DNA of 64,000 nucleotides from Chryseobacterium indologenes (GCF_001295265.1 NZ_LJOD01000001.1:372001-436000), one strand, 5' to 3'; shown: positions 25,377-34,314, numbered from the stretch's first letter. Numbers and translations are program-made. The notes: a model not told the origin generated them from the sequence alone.

Positions 25377-26110
25377 TATTCTATAAATTTATGTAAAAAA
25401 AGGGAAACCGTAGTGCCTTTATTTTCAGTGGAAATGATTTGGATGTTTCCTTGCAGCAAGGATATAAAATTTTTCACAATTTTCAAACTTAATCCAACTC
25501 CTTTCTCGCCCGCAGTTCCTAAGAATATAGGATTGCCATAAGTATAGATCCCGGGTAAATACTTTTCATTTATTCCCGTTCCGGAATCAATTACAGAAAG
25601 CACAACCTGATCAGATTCTGTAATTACCTGTAAATAAATATCCTGACCCGAAAAGGAGTATTTTACCGCATTGTCAAAAATTTTGTCTAAAACATATTCG
25701 AGCAACAGGCGATCGCTTGTAAGAAATGCCTTGTGATCTCCTTTAAAATAAAATTTAATATTTTTTTCTTTTAATTTAGCCGCGTGTTTTTCTTCTAAAT
25801 AGTGAAAAAGATCCATCACCATGATTTTAACGGGTTTCACCTTAAATTCCCCGTATTGTGTTTTTAGCCAAGCAACGCTGTCCTGAATCGTTTGCAGATT
25901 CTTCCGGGCATCCCTTTTTACCTGTGGCAGCAATTTAAAAAAATCTTCCTCACTTATGGTCTTCTGCTCTAGTTCTTCTATAAGCCACAGAAAGGTACCA
26001 AACAGTTCTTTTGAGTCATGAGACAATATCGAGATCAGTCCGTTCTTGAAGTTGATTTCGTTTTCAAGTCTTTCGATTTTTAATTGTAGTTCGTTGATAA
26101 AATCATTCAT
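25376..26110 (-). CDS. Soluble short histidine kinase
   Basis: A 244-aa kinase with no membrane segment and no separate sensor domain. A coiled-coil start (residues 1-25) leads to the H-box SILSHDSKELFGTFLWLIEEL (phosphorylatable His near residue 30), then an N-box (VLDKIFDNAVKYSF), a G1 box (VIDSGTGINEKYLPG) and a G2 box (GVGLSLKIV). Input may come from a partner protein through the short N-terminus. It is paired with the overlapping response regulator at 24732. Confidence 0.82.
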   Translation of the reverse strand: MNDFINELQLKIERLENEINFKNGLISILSHDSKELFGTFLWLIEELEQKTISEEDFFKLLPQVKRDARKNLQTIQDSVAWLKTQYGEFKVKPVKIMVMDLFHYLEEKHAAKLKEKNIKFYFKGDHKAFLTSDRLLLEYVLDKIFDNAVKYSFSGQDIYLQVITESDQVVLSVIDSGTGINEKYLPGIYTYGNPIFLGTAGEKGVGLSLKIVKNFISLLQGNIQIISTENKGTTVSLFLHKFIE

Positions 26111-26128
26111 AAATTCAGTATCACGGTT

Positions 26129-26636
26129 AGAAACTGTTTGAATTATTTTTTTGAAAGAAGGCAGAAAGAGTTATATCGTTTAAATACGAATAAAAACATA
26201 TAGTTCAGACCTTTCTTTCAGGAACTGGCAAGTTATAAAAAATATCATTTCAGTAAAAATAAAAATCAAATGGGATTTGCCTGAAATAGCAAATACCCTA
26301 TTTTATTTAACCAAAAACAGATTTTTGAAGAATAATATTCCGAAAGGATTCCACCCTGTAACGGTTTACTGGCAGGTCAAAAGATGAAGCATAGGGCAAT
26401 TCAACAGAGTACTTATTGCAAGCAGCCGACTGATCCAAGATAAAAAACAGCTTACTTTATGCCAATGGAACTTTTGAAGGAACTTTCGCCAGCAAATGAG
26501 AACAAAAAAATATCTCCTTCCCTCTTCATACCATAAGATGTTTCAAAGATTATGAAGAAGAACCGAAAATGCCAATGCTATATTGTATAGCAAGCATCAA
26601 AAGACTAACTAATAAAATTTAATTCAAACAGCTTCT
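26129..26636. mobile_element. Remnant of an insertion element bounded by inverted repeats
   Basis: AGAAACTGTTTGAATTA (26129-26145) faces AGAAGCTGTTTGAATTA on the other strand (26620-26636), a 17-bp imperfect inverted repeat with one mismatch enclosing about 508 bp. Inside are only broken frames, for example one ending PKGFHPVTVYWQVKR and another ending MPMLYCIASIKRLTNKI, both closed by stops. I infer a decayed IS; the family is not identified. It separates the two-component pair from the fimbrial locus and explains the 600-bp gene-free stretch. Confidence 0.5.
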
Positions 26637-26717
26637 CAATTTTTCTCTTCCCTGTTAAATAAATTTAAGTGAGCGATTCGTCCAAAAAGAAAGTGAGGAC
26701 TATTTAAGAAAGTATTG

Positions 26718-28148
26718 TTAAATTGCCGTAAAGCTGTAGTAAACATTGACAGAGTAAGTAGTATTTTCCTTCCCTACCAGGCTTTGGGCGCCCGCAGGTG
26801 ATATGGTGTATCTTACGTTCAGCCCCCGGTCCAAAACCGGAGCTCCGTTAAAGAGGAGTTTTTGGGGAGTTTTGGATAGGGGGACATTGACAGAGCTTCC
26901 ATCCACACCAATTTGTAAAATGTTTGAACTGATGTTGGTCTGCAGGCCGCCTTTCTTGAAATAATTTTCGTCCGATTTTACATAGAGCTCAAAATTTTCA
27001 TTGTTGGACAACATAATCTGGTTGGGAATCATTTGTGACTGACCATCGGTGTAATGGGCAGCAGTATTAAAATTGAAGTTTACATTACGCCCGGAACTCG
27101 GGATGGTAATCTCCGACAGAGGAAGCACCTTCAACTGAACAGCCGTATTTTGCAAACTGTTTATTGAGTTATCTGTACTTCCGGCATTGAAGTTCAATTC
27201 AAACGTATACGTTCCGGCTTCAAAAAAAAAGTTTTTAAAATCTTCCGCAGACACATAAAGCTGAGGAATGAAACTGTTTCTGTTTCCCGCTACAACACTG
27301 AAATTAGCCGCAGAAAAATTCTGGAAATCGGCAGATAAGGCTTTGGTCGTGAGTGCTCCATTACTACCTAATTTAATGCTTGCTATATTTCTGGTTCCCG
27401 GAACACCTTTAGAGGACGTAAACTGAATGTTTGTGCCAGCAGCTTTCGCCCAAAAATTAAAATCAACCGTATGCGCGATTTCCATATTCCCCAAATCCCA
27501 CACCCGCGTGCCTGTATTGCGGTAGTCATTCAAAGAAGATATTTCTATGTATTTTGTTAAAGAGCTTGTGACCCATCGTATAGATGAAGGAATCACTAAA
27601 ATTGTTTTAAAATTACGAGGTGTGAAATCATTATAATTCTGAGTAATATCCATGGAGTAATTACCGGCCCGAAAGGCATTGGCAGTAAATTGTGCGGCAG
27701 GAATCTTAAATGTAAAATTGATATTCCCCCGGTTGAATCCTCCCCCGAGGCTGATCGATGGCGGTTCAAACCATTTTACAGCGCTTGTACTGAACGGCTG
27801 AAAACCTGGTAAATACCCTGAAAGCCCGGTAGATGGCAGCTGCCCGCCCATGCTTTCCAACTGCCACAGAAGCGTGGAACCGGGTAAAGTGAATGAGGAA
27901 GAAGAGTGGGTAAAAGCCGATCCGGAAACAGAGGTAAATGTAGGTGCTGTGGGAATTAATCCCAAAAAGGCATAATCCCAGTTTGTTCTGTTGGCATTCG
28001 TCATTACCCTTGTAGGTATTGAGGTAAATTCGCTCCTGTTAAAAATAGTATTTTCAGGAACCGACAGGTACACATCCTGAGCTTTCGTGGCTGCAGACCC
28101 GCAGAGCACGGTAAAAATTCCTATAAAAAAAGCCCTCATCTTTTTCAT
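26718..28148 (-). CDS. Secreted adhesin-like protein with C-terminal pilin-type domain (476 aa)
   Basis: A signal peptide (ending AATKAQ) is followed by ~300 residues of beta-rich sequence with no family I recognise. The last ~50 residues align by eye with the ends of the three pilin-like proteins at 31854-33896: FNGAP, YTISPA, GK and then TTYSVNVYYSFTAI against GTYTQTVTYTATAL. It therefore looks like a two-domain tip adhesin whose last domain is a subunit domain. It is the last gene of the fimbrial locus, 10 bp downstream of the 934-aa barrel gene, the position of FimH-type adhesins in chaperone-usher operons. Confidence 0.6.
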   Translation of the reverse strand: MKKMRAFFIGIFTVLCGSAATKAQDVYLSVPENTIFNRSEFTSIPTRVMTNANRTNWDYAFLGLIPTAPTFTSVSGSAFTHSSSSFTLPGSTLLWQLESMGGQLPSTGLSGYLPGFQPFSTSAVKWFEPPSISLGGGFNRGNINFTFKIPAAQFTANAFRAGNYSMDITQNYNDFTPRNFKTILVIPSSIRWVTSSLTKYIEISSLNDYRNTGTRVWDLGNMEIAHTVDFNFWAKAAGTNIQFTSSKGVPGTRNIASIKLGSNGALTTKALSADFQNFSAANFSVVAGNRNSFIPQLYVSAEDFKNFFFEAGTYTFELNFNAGSTDNSINSLQNTAVQLKVLPLSEITIPSSGRNVNFNFNTAAHYTDGQSQMIPNQIMLSNNENFELYVKSDENYFKKGGLQTNISSNILQIGVDGSSVNVPLSKTPQKLLFNGAPVLDRGLNVRYTISPAGAQSLVGKENTTYSVNVYYSFTAI

Positions 28149-28158
28149 ACTTTTAAAT

Positions 28159-30963
28159 TTAAAACTTTTTCACCTTAATGGTAGTGTCTTTCTTCTTATA
28201 TTCAAAAACCACGGTTTTTGAGTACCCTTCTTTTGTCACCTGAATAGTTTGGATGGGTTGTGTATAGCTGTATTTGTCATTTTCAATATAGAGGTTGTAC
28301 TTTCCATCTTTCAGGAAAAACTCAAACTCATTTTTCTGGTTAACCACGGCAGTATAGATCTCGCCATCTTCACTTTTTGCGTACACTACTATTCCGGTTA
28401 CGTCTGTTTCCAGAACATCATAGGCCTGTCTGATCTCTGTTAATTTTCCACTTACCCTGATGTTTTTTACCAGGCCCACTTTGCGGTTAATATTGTTATG
28501 AACCATAATGACAGGATCCATCATCAATCGGGCACCCGCATTTTCGTTCACCTTCAGTGTGTAAGTACCTTCAGGCACATTCTGAAAAACTACTTTTCCA
28601 TTTTTATCCGTCATCGCCACATAATTGTCCAGTTTTACAACTTCATTAGCAAGTACCGATTCACCTGATTCCAGAAGTCCATTGAAATTTTTATCTTCAA
28701 AGAACTGGAACGCCACTTTATGATTTCCGAAAGCCGTAGCCGGGGTAAAATATTTTTTAATTCCTACTCTGAACTGGTAATAACTGCCACTGGTAGCGTA
28801 TTCAGCCGTAGATTTGTAACCGGAAAGATTAAAATAACCTGTGGTGGACCAGGAAGGCGAAATCTTATATTCCAGATTACCGGTGATATTGCTGTTTAAA
28901 TTTTTATAAAGTTCCGAATAGAAGCTTCCAGCCGAAAAAGATCCGGTGAGATTATGATTAAGCATCTGGAAGTTATACGATGCGTATACATTGTAGTTGG
29001 CGAAATTACGGTTTCCATCATAATAAGAATTTAAATCAAAGACACTGATTGCGTTCCATTGGGCTGTTCCGTTGAGAGAGAATGATTTATATCTGTACGA
29101 CAGAGTTGTTTTCAGACTGTTGAACCAGTCCGGTTTATTATTCTCTTTTGAATAAGAATATTCCGCCGTCAAATTCAACCCGTGGGCACCTAATGTAGTG
29201 TTGATACTGGCTTCTAACCGGTATGAAAAAAGTTCCTGCGATGTGTAAAAATTAGCTGTTTTTTGTTTTTCAACCTTTGGAGACAGTAGAAAATTCCACT
29301 TCTTTAAAGAAAACTGATACCCTAATCCCAAAGCTTCTGTACTGTTGAAATAATAACGTAAATCAGAGGTATTCCCGGATTGGGCTGGTGCACTCTGGAA
29401 ACTCAGGAACTCGGGTTCTATCTGCGAATTCTGATATTGTATAAAAGCACGCTGAGAAGCAGAAAATTGGCGGCCAATACGCTGATTTAAGTAAATAGAT
29501 CCCCGTTTGATTCCTGCATAACTTTTGGTGGCAAGGGAATTGACAGATTGTATATCCCATTTCCCTATTTTCCCCTCGTAATTGGCTCCCACTGAAGCTC
29601 CTGCATTTTCATCTTTGTTTGAAAGACCCTTTTCGTTACTCAGGCCCACCTCCGTGCGGATGGTGTGTTTATCGTTAACTAAAAATGATGTTACTGCATT
29701 CGCTACCTGCGTATCTGTGTTAAAGCGCGGATCATGGTCGAATATATAGGACACTTTCCCATTGAAAGATTTAGCATTCCCAAAACCATATTTTGCCCCC
29801 ACCATGGTAGATCCTTCTGTTTGCTGAAAATAAGTACCGTACAGGTTATAATTATTTTCAAGCGCAAGAATTTCAATCTGATTATTTTTCCCGAATTTGG
29901 CAGAAGCTTTCCCTCCTCTTCCGAAAACCGGGTAATCATAATCGATGCTATTAACATTTCCCACCCGTAACACCGTATTTTTTCTCTCCAGTTCCAGCCA
30001 GGTATCATACAGGTTATAACGGCCGTCTCCAACATAGTAATCCGCACCAATATTGAAGCGCGACTTCAGATTATCAGTCACCTGAAACGCTGTATTTCCC
30101 CTCAATTGAAGATAATTGAAACCTGAACTGTTTTCATTATAGCTAATTTCCGCAAAATTACTTCCGCTCACCGCTTCGTTTCCCCTTGCAATTTGCCTGT
30201 TGTGTGATAAAACGACCAAGTAGAGCGTGTTGCTTCCCACGATTTTATGATCAAGAAGGTCTGTGACGATTGCATTAATATTAAATTCGGGATAAAGTGT
30301 ATTCTGTTTTCTGACCGCAACTTTGATCTCAACCGTTTGTTTTTCCAGACCTTCAAGAGATACAGTTTGTTGTTTTGGCATCACTTCCAGACCATCAGGA
30401 ATGGACTGCAAATCAATCCTAACGGTTCGTTTACTATACCCTTGGTTTTCTACAGTAAGCAGAATTGAGGATTGTGGCATAGCGGGATTAATGAAATTTT
30501 CGTATGTGGCCGTATAAATCGCAATGTTTTTGTTCTCGCCTTTAGCAACGAAGAACGAGGCGCTTTCTGTTCTGGTAACCGTTGGGGTAGCATACGAAAC
30601 CCGGAATTGAATCTCATTGGATCTCAGTTTCATAAAATCCACATTGGCGATCAGTTTTACAGGAAGAGTTTTTGCCTGACCCGCACTTAAGGTAAAGTCA
30701 TTTTTGGGATAGAAAAGCAATCCCGGATAGTTTTCCTGAGGTATGATATTCTGAATGATAATCTCTTCAGAACTTTTGTTCTCAATAACCAGGAAATTAG
30801 TAAAAGTAGAACCCTTCTCAACAGCTACACTGTCATTTTCAAAATGGATTTGAATATCCTTCTTTTCCTGCGCAAAGGCCAACGAAAATTGCAGAAGAAC
30901 AAATACAAAAAATAAGATTGTTCTTCTTAGTACTGATATTGATATTCCATTCTGTGGTTTCAA
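28159..30963 (-). CDS. Usher-like outer-membrane beta-barrel protein (934 aa)
   Basis: A signal peptide (FSLAFAQ) precedes Ig-like NEW3/CARDB-type segments over residues ~30-255 (LVIENKSSEEIII, PQQTVSLEGLEKQTVEIKV). Residues ~260-740 are a long run of amphipathic strands (DNLKSRFNIGADYYVGDGRYNL and similar) typical of an outer-membrane barrel. The C-terminal ~190 residues contain an SdrD-B/CarboxypepD-like unit (FEDKNFNGLLESGE, DKNGKVVFQNVPEGTYTLKV) and a second small beta domain. Size, barrel and periplasmic end-domains are those of a chaperone-usher usher, though I see no direct FimD motif. It lies 9 bp after the chaperone gene. Confidence 0.6.
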   Translation of the reverse strand: MKPQNGISISVLRRTILFFVFVLLQFSLAFAQEKKDIQIHFENDSVAVEKGSTFTNFLVIENKSSEEIIIQNIIPQENYPGLLFYPKNDFTLSAGQAKTLPVKLIANVDFMKLRSNEIQFRVSYATPTVTRTESASFFVAKGENKNIAIYTATYENFINPAMPQSSILLTVENQGYSKRTVRIDLQSIPDGLEVMPKQQTVSLEGLEKQTVEIKVAVRKQNTLYPEFNINAIVTDLLDHKIVGSNTLYLVVLSHNRQIARGNEAVSGSNFAEISYNENSSGFNYLQLRGNTAFQVTDNLKSRFNIGADYYVGDGRYNLYDTWLELERKNTVLRVGNVNSIDYDYPVFGRGGKASAKFGKNNQIEILALENNYNLYGTYFQQTEGSTMVGAKYGFGNAKSFNGKVSYIFDHDPRFNTDTQVANAVTSFLVNDKHTIRTEVGLSNEKGLSNKDENAGASVGANYEGKIGKWDIQSVNSLATKSYAGIKRGSIYLNQRIGRQFSASQRAFIQYQNSQIEPEFLSFQSAPAQSGNTSDLRYYFNSTEALGLGYQFSLKKWNFLLSPKVEKQKTANFYTSQELFSYRLEASINTTLGAHGLNLTAEYSYSKENNKPDWFNSLKTTLSYRYKSFSLNGTAQWNAISVFDLNSYYDGNRNFANYNVYASYNFQMLNHNLTGSFSAGSFYSELYKNLNSNITGNLEYKISPSWSTTGYFNLSGYKSTAEYATSGSYYQFRVGIKKYFTPATAFGNHKVAFQFFEDKNFNGLLESGESVLANEVVKLDNYVAMTDKNGKVVFQNVPEGTYTLKVNENAGARLMMDPVIMVHNNINRKVGLVKNIRVSGKLTEIRQAYDVLETDVTGIVVYAKSEDGEIYTAVVNQKNEFEFFLKDGKYNLYIENDKYSYTQPIQTIQVTKEGYSKTVVFEYKKKDTTIKVKKF

Positions 30964-30972
30964 GACTTAATT

Positions 30973-31773
30973 TTAAAATTTAAAGTTTTTTTCTCCTACA
31001 CGTAAATCATTGGATTCTGCCATTTTGATAATAACCACGCCCAGAAAGTTCCCTGAAATATTATCCGGTAAAGAAAATTGAACAACCTGATTGGTATCCG
31101 GAAGCATGGAGATTGAAATTGCGGGTAATTTTATTTCCTTACCACTGTCTGTGTTGGTGAGTTCAAACTCAACGGTGGCATCATTCACAGTGTTTCCATC
31201 ATTATGGATGCTTACTGCCACTTTTCTGTTCCCTGCATTCCCATTATTCACTTCTGAAATATTGGTAATATCCAAACTTTTTACATGGTTCCCCGGTGGA
31301 GTATAAAAGATGTGAAGCCCCACCTCAAATAAGGTGATAATACCAATACCATTCTGAACACGTGCCTTATCTGCCTGCTGAGGAAGCTGGGTGAAAAACA
31401 GCATGCTGTTTGTAACGGCAGATGGTGTTGCGTTGGCCGGAATCTGCATGGTTACTACAACCTCCTTTGTACTTTTCGCAGGAACTGTTACAGTGTTTTC
31501 TAAGGTGGACACCCAGGAGGCATTGGAAGTTTTTGAACTGCCCGCTTCAAGATAAACCTTATTTCCGTCTTCTTCTCTAAACCAATCTTTATAGTTGAGA
31601 TTAAAAACATAATCCTTATCCGAGCTGTTTTGAAGCGTGACTGTCTTTGTTACTTTTTCTCCGGGGTTACCTGTGAAAAACAAGCGTGTAGGCGACATAG
31701 AGATACTTTGTGCCAAAAGTGAAGAAGAAGCTGTAAGGATAAAGAAAATGAAAAGGTGAATAAGTTTGTGCAT
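30973..31773 (-). CDS. PapD-like periplasmic chaperone
   Basis: The 266-aa protein has a signal peptide (SSSLLAQ) and two immunoglobulin-like domains. The first opens SISMSPTRLFFTGNPGEKVTKTVTLQNSSDKDY, the pattern of fimbrial chaperones and DUF916-like proteins; the second (~150-266) carries VAVSIHNDGNTVNDATVEFEL. Classical chaperones of this type donate a strand to pilin subunits in the periplasm. It sits between the subunit genes and the usher-like barrel, the same order as in fim/pap operons. The basic residues that anchor the subunit C-terminus could not be placed with certainty. Confidence 0.65.
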   Translation of the reverse strand: MHKLIHLFIFFILTASSSLLAQSISMSPTRLFFTGNPGEKVTKTVTLQNSSDKDYVFNLNYKDWFREEDGNKVYLEAGSSKTSNASWVSTLENTVTVPAKSTKEVVVTMQIPANATPSAVTNSMLFFTQLPQQADKARVQNGIGIITLFEVGLHIFYTPPGNHVKSLDITNISEVNNGNAGNRKVAVSIHNDGNTVNDATVEFELTNTDSGKEIKLPAISISMLPDTNQVVQFSLPDNISGNFLGVVIIKMAESNDLRVGEKNFKF

Positions 31774-31853
31774 GGTGCAAATAGTTTAATAGTAAAATAT
31801 TCTCAAAACTACTGAAAACATAGTAAAAAGTACTTTTATAAACTAAAATTTTA

Positions 31854-32399
31854 TTACAAAGCAGTTGCGGTATAAGTTACCGTTTGCGTATAGGTTCCGG
31901 CCGGTTTACCTAAAATATCAGAAGATGATGATTTTGCTGCCGGAATGATATAGTCCAGATTCAGCGTTAATGCACTTCCAAGCGGAGCATTTTCTACCAG
32001 TTTTTTTTCTCCTGCAGATAAAACCACGTCGTTTTTTGTTCCGCCCATTGTTCCGGAAGCTGCTGCAGCTTTGATTGTTAAAACATCTACAGGGATTGAG
32101 TTTGAACCATTGACGAAAGTCGGGCCACCTGCTTTCACCTTTACATTAAAGACTTTTGTTGAAGTGATTTTCAAAGCAGAGGCCTGAGCAACTGTTTTTT
32201 CCGAATTATAGTCCGCTGCAGTAACATAGTTAAAGGCAACTGTGCCGCCAATTGCAGTACTTCCTGCGTCAATAGAGATGACATCGTTCAGGGTGATGTT
32301 TACCGTTGTGGTGGCGGTTGTATTTTGAGCCAGAACATTATGAGTTCCTAATATGATTGCTCCGATAGTTAAGGCTGTGATTACGATTTGTTTTGTCAT
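31854..32399 (-). CDS. Pilin-like subunit A (181 aa)
   Basis: A signal peptide ending NVLAQ is followed by a short alternating strand (TTVNITLNDVISI) that could serve as a donor strand, a beta domain (~40-165), and the C-terminal strand GTYTQTVTYTATAL with the alternating pattern recognised by periplasmic chaperones. By hand alignment 152 of 181 residues match subunit B at 32603, so they are recent duplicates. I recall relatives in Chryseobacterium being named peptidoglycan-binding LysM proteins, but no LysM motif is present. It has its own promoter at 32452. Confidence 0.65.
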   Translation of the reverse strand: MTKQIVITALTIGAIILGTHNVLAQNTTATTTVNITLNDVISIDAGSTAIGGTVAFNYVTAADYNSEKTVAQASALKITSTKVFNVKVKAGGPTFVNGSNSIPVDVLTIKAAAASGTMGGTKNDVVLSAGEKKLVENAPLGSALTLNLDYIIPAAKSSSSDILGKPAGTYTQTVTYTATAL

Positions 32400-32451
32400 G
32401 GTAGTAAGGTTTAATTGTTATTCTTGTTTAATTGTTCTCTTTTGAACACTA

Positions 32452-32520
32452 CAAATCTACAGCGGCGACAAAAGTTTCTTTGTAGAGGAAAGAGGAAGTT
32501 CATGTAGTAAAATAACTACA
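32452..32520 (-). promoter_or_regulatory. Promoter and operator of pilin gene A
   Basis: The minus strand has TAGATTTG (32459-32452), a perfect -7 element. An inverted repeat TGTAGT-N6-ACTACA (32503-32520) is centred 59.5 bp from the last G of the -7 element. The same repeat at the same distance precedes pilin gene B, so it is probably the site of a dedicated regulator. Confidence 0.6.
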
Positions 32521-32549
32521 GGATTACGTATTGGGTTTAAATAGAAAAA

Positions 32550-32576
32550 CCCTCAATACCTGGAAAGTGCTGAGGG
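32550..32576 (-). terminator. Hairpin downstream of pilin gene B
   Basis: CCCTCA and TGAGGG (32550-32555, 32571-32576) enclose a 15-nt loop; on the minus strand the stem is followed by TTTTTCTATTT. It is a weaker version of the hairpin at 33299 and probably ends or attenuates the pilin B transcript. Confidence 0.5.
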
Positions 32577-32602
32577 CATATATAATTGATGTGTTTTTTT
32601 TA

Positions 32603-33148
32603 TTATAAAGCAGTCGCGGTATAAGTCACTGTTTGCGTATAGGTTCCGGCCGGCTTACCTAAAATATCAGAAGATGATGATTTTGCCGCTGGAATGGTGT
32701 AGTCCAGATTCAGTGTTAATGCGCTTCCCAGTGGAGCATTTGTCACTAAATTCTGATCCGTTGCAGATAAAACTACAGTATTTTTTGTTCCGCCCATTGT
32801 TCCGGCAGCTGTTGCAGCTTTGATTGTCAAAACATTAACAGGGATTAAATTGGTTCCATTCATGAAATTAGCACCTCCTGCTTTTACTTTAACATTAAAG
32901 TTCTTCGTGGAAGTAACTTTTAATGAGTTGGCTTTAGTAATCGTCTGATCAGAGTTATAGTCTGCTGCAGTAACATAGTTAAAATCAACTGTATTACCAA
33001 TGGCAGTACTTCCTGCGTCAATAGAGATGACATCGTTCAGGGTGATGTTTACCGTTGTGGTTGCGGTTGTATTTTGAGCTTGAACACTGTTAGTTCCTAA
33101 TATGATTGCTCCGATAGTTAAGGCTGTGATTACGATTTGTTTTGTCAT
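32603..33148 (-). CDS. Pilin-like subunit B (181 aa)
   Basis: It shares the layout of subunit A: signal peptide ending SVQAQ, the donor-strand-like TTVNITLNDVISI, and the C-terminal GTYTQTVTYTATAL. The 29 differences from A cluster in the middle (residues ~65-140), which would be surface loops, while both ends are identical. This suggests selection for changed surface with conserved assembly contacts. It has its own promoter and terminator, so A and B may be expressed separately. Confidence 0.65.
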   Translation of the reverse strand: MTKQIVITALTIGAIILGTNSVQAQNTTATTTVNITLNDVISIDAGSTAIGNTVDFNYVTAADYNSDQTITKANSLKVTSTKNFNVKVKAGGANFMNGTNLIPVNVLTIKAATAAGTMGGTKNTVVLSATDQNLVTNAPLGSALTLNLDYTIPAAKSSSSDILGKPAGTYTQTVTYTATAL

Positions 33149-33200
33149 GGCAGTATTATTTAATTGTTATTCTTATTTAATTGTTCTCTTTTGTATACTG

Positions 33201-33269
33201 CAAATTTATAGTGGTGCTAAAAGTTTCCTTGTAGTGGAAAAAGGAACTTCATGTAGTAAAATCACTACA
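33201..33269 (-). promoter_or_regulatory. Promoter and operator of pilin gene B
   Basis: The minus strand has TAAATTTG (33208-33201), a perfect -7 element. TGTAGT-N6-ACTACA (33252-33269) is centred 59.5 bp from its last G, exactly as in front of pilin gene A. The leader is about 45 nt. Confidence 0.6.
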
Positions 33270-33298
33270 CGGTTTATTCATTTGACTTAAATAGAAAA

Positions 33299-33327
33299 GC
33301 CCTCAACACTTTTTAAGTGTTGAGGGC
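33299..33327 (-). terminator. Strong terminator after pilin gene C
   Basis: GCCCTCAACACTT and AAGTGTTGAGGGC form a perfect 13-bp stem with a 3-nt loop. On the minus strand it is followed by TTTTCTATTT. It lies 27 bp after the stop of the pilin gene at 33354. Confidence 0.75.
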
Positions 33328-33353
33328 TTATATAAAATTTCTGCTTGTTTTTA

Positions 33354-33896
33354 TTATAAGGCGGTCGCGGTATAAGTTATTTTTTGTGTGTAAGTTCCCT
33401 GTGGTTTTCCCAGAAGTACCCTGGACGCATTTTCCGCCGAAATGGAGTAAGCAATATCTAAAGACTGTTGGGTACCTAAACTTGCATTACTCACCAGCAC
33501 CTGGTCATTTGTAGATAAAGTGACCTCATTCAGGGTTCCCACCAAACTTCCGCCCGGTATTGCTTTTACCCGTACTATATCTACGGGAATTACATTTGCG
33601 CCACTTACAAAGTGGGCCCCTTCAGATTTTACTTTTACATCAAAATTTTTAGAGGAAATAATGACTAAACTGTTAGGAACGGTCACATTTTTTGATGATT
33701 TATAATCTTTTGTGCTTCCATAGTTAAAATCTACAGCACCTTCTGAAGCAACAGAGCCAACATCCATTGCAATAACGTCCGATAAGATAATATTAACTGA
33801 CGTACTCACCTGCTCTGAATTTTGTGCCATAACCTGTTGGGTTCCTAAGGCGATTGCTCCCAGAGACAGCGCAGCGATAAGGATTTGTTTTTTCAT
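33354..33896 (-). CDS. Pilin-like subunit C, divergent (180 aa)
   Basis: A signal peptide ending QVMAQ is followed by a subunit clearly related to A and B but much less similar (VNIILSDVIAMDVGS, YGSTKDYKSS), keeping the final strand GTYTQKITYTATAL. It is first in transcription order, the position of a major or initiating subunit. Its upstream region lacks the TGTAGT operator found before A and B; TAGCTTTA near 33953-33960 is only a weak -7 candidate. A strong terminator follows. Confidence 0.62.
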   Translation of the reverse strand: MKKQILIAALSLGAIALGTQQVMAQNSEQVSTSVNIILSDVIAMDVGSVASEGAVDFNYGSTKDYKSSKNVTVPNSLVIISSKNFDVKVKSEGAHFVSGANVIPVDIVRVKAIPGGSLVGTLNEVTLSTNDQVLVSNASLGTQQSLDIAYSISAENASRVLLGKPQGTYTQKITYTATAL

Positions 33897-34314
33897 GATT
33901 AATAAATTTAATGAGGTATACTAAAATATTGTCATTCAGAAACTCATTATAAAGCTAATAACATTATCTGACATTACCAAGAATTTTTTCATCATTGCGT
34001 GTATTATCATCATAAAGTTTACAGATATTCAATCTGATAGAGTTAATTCTTGTTATGCATGATCTTACATTTCAATGGGAGGAGATGCAGATTTGTCGCT
34101 GAAATCATGGAATTAGCATATGTACGATAAGAATAAATAATCAAATTACCAGCAGCGTGATAGTTAAGGAAATTGTTGAACGGTCAGCCCAATCTGCAAA
34201 AGTTATATTATTGAATTAATGAACAGCAATTTCCTCTCGCTCCCTTCGTTTACAAGAGCAATCCATACCTTATTATTAGCCATAAATGTAATTGAATATA
34301 GATTTAAATAGTCA
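33897..34314. other. Gene-free region between the fimbrial locus and hxlR
   Basis: About 420 bp of AT-rich sequence with no credible open frame, no strong hairpin and no perfect -7 element. It must contain the promoter of pilin gene C and the 3' end of the hxlR-type transcript. Confidence 0.4.

Noticed and set aside
31854..33896. LysM peptidoglycan-binding proteins
   Set aside because: Relatives are sometimes named this way, but no LysM motif is visible; the strand pattern and gene order fit pilin-type subunits better.
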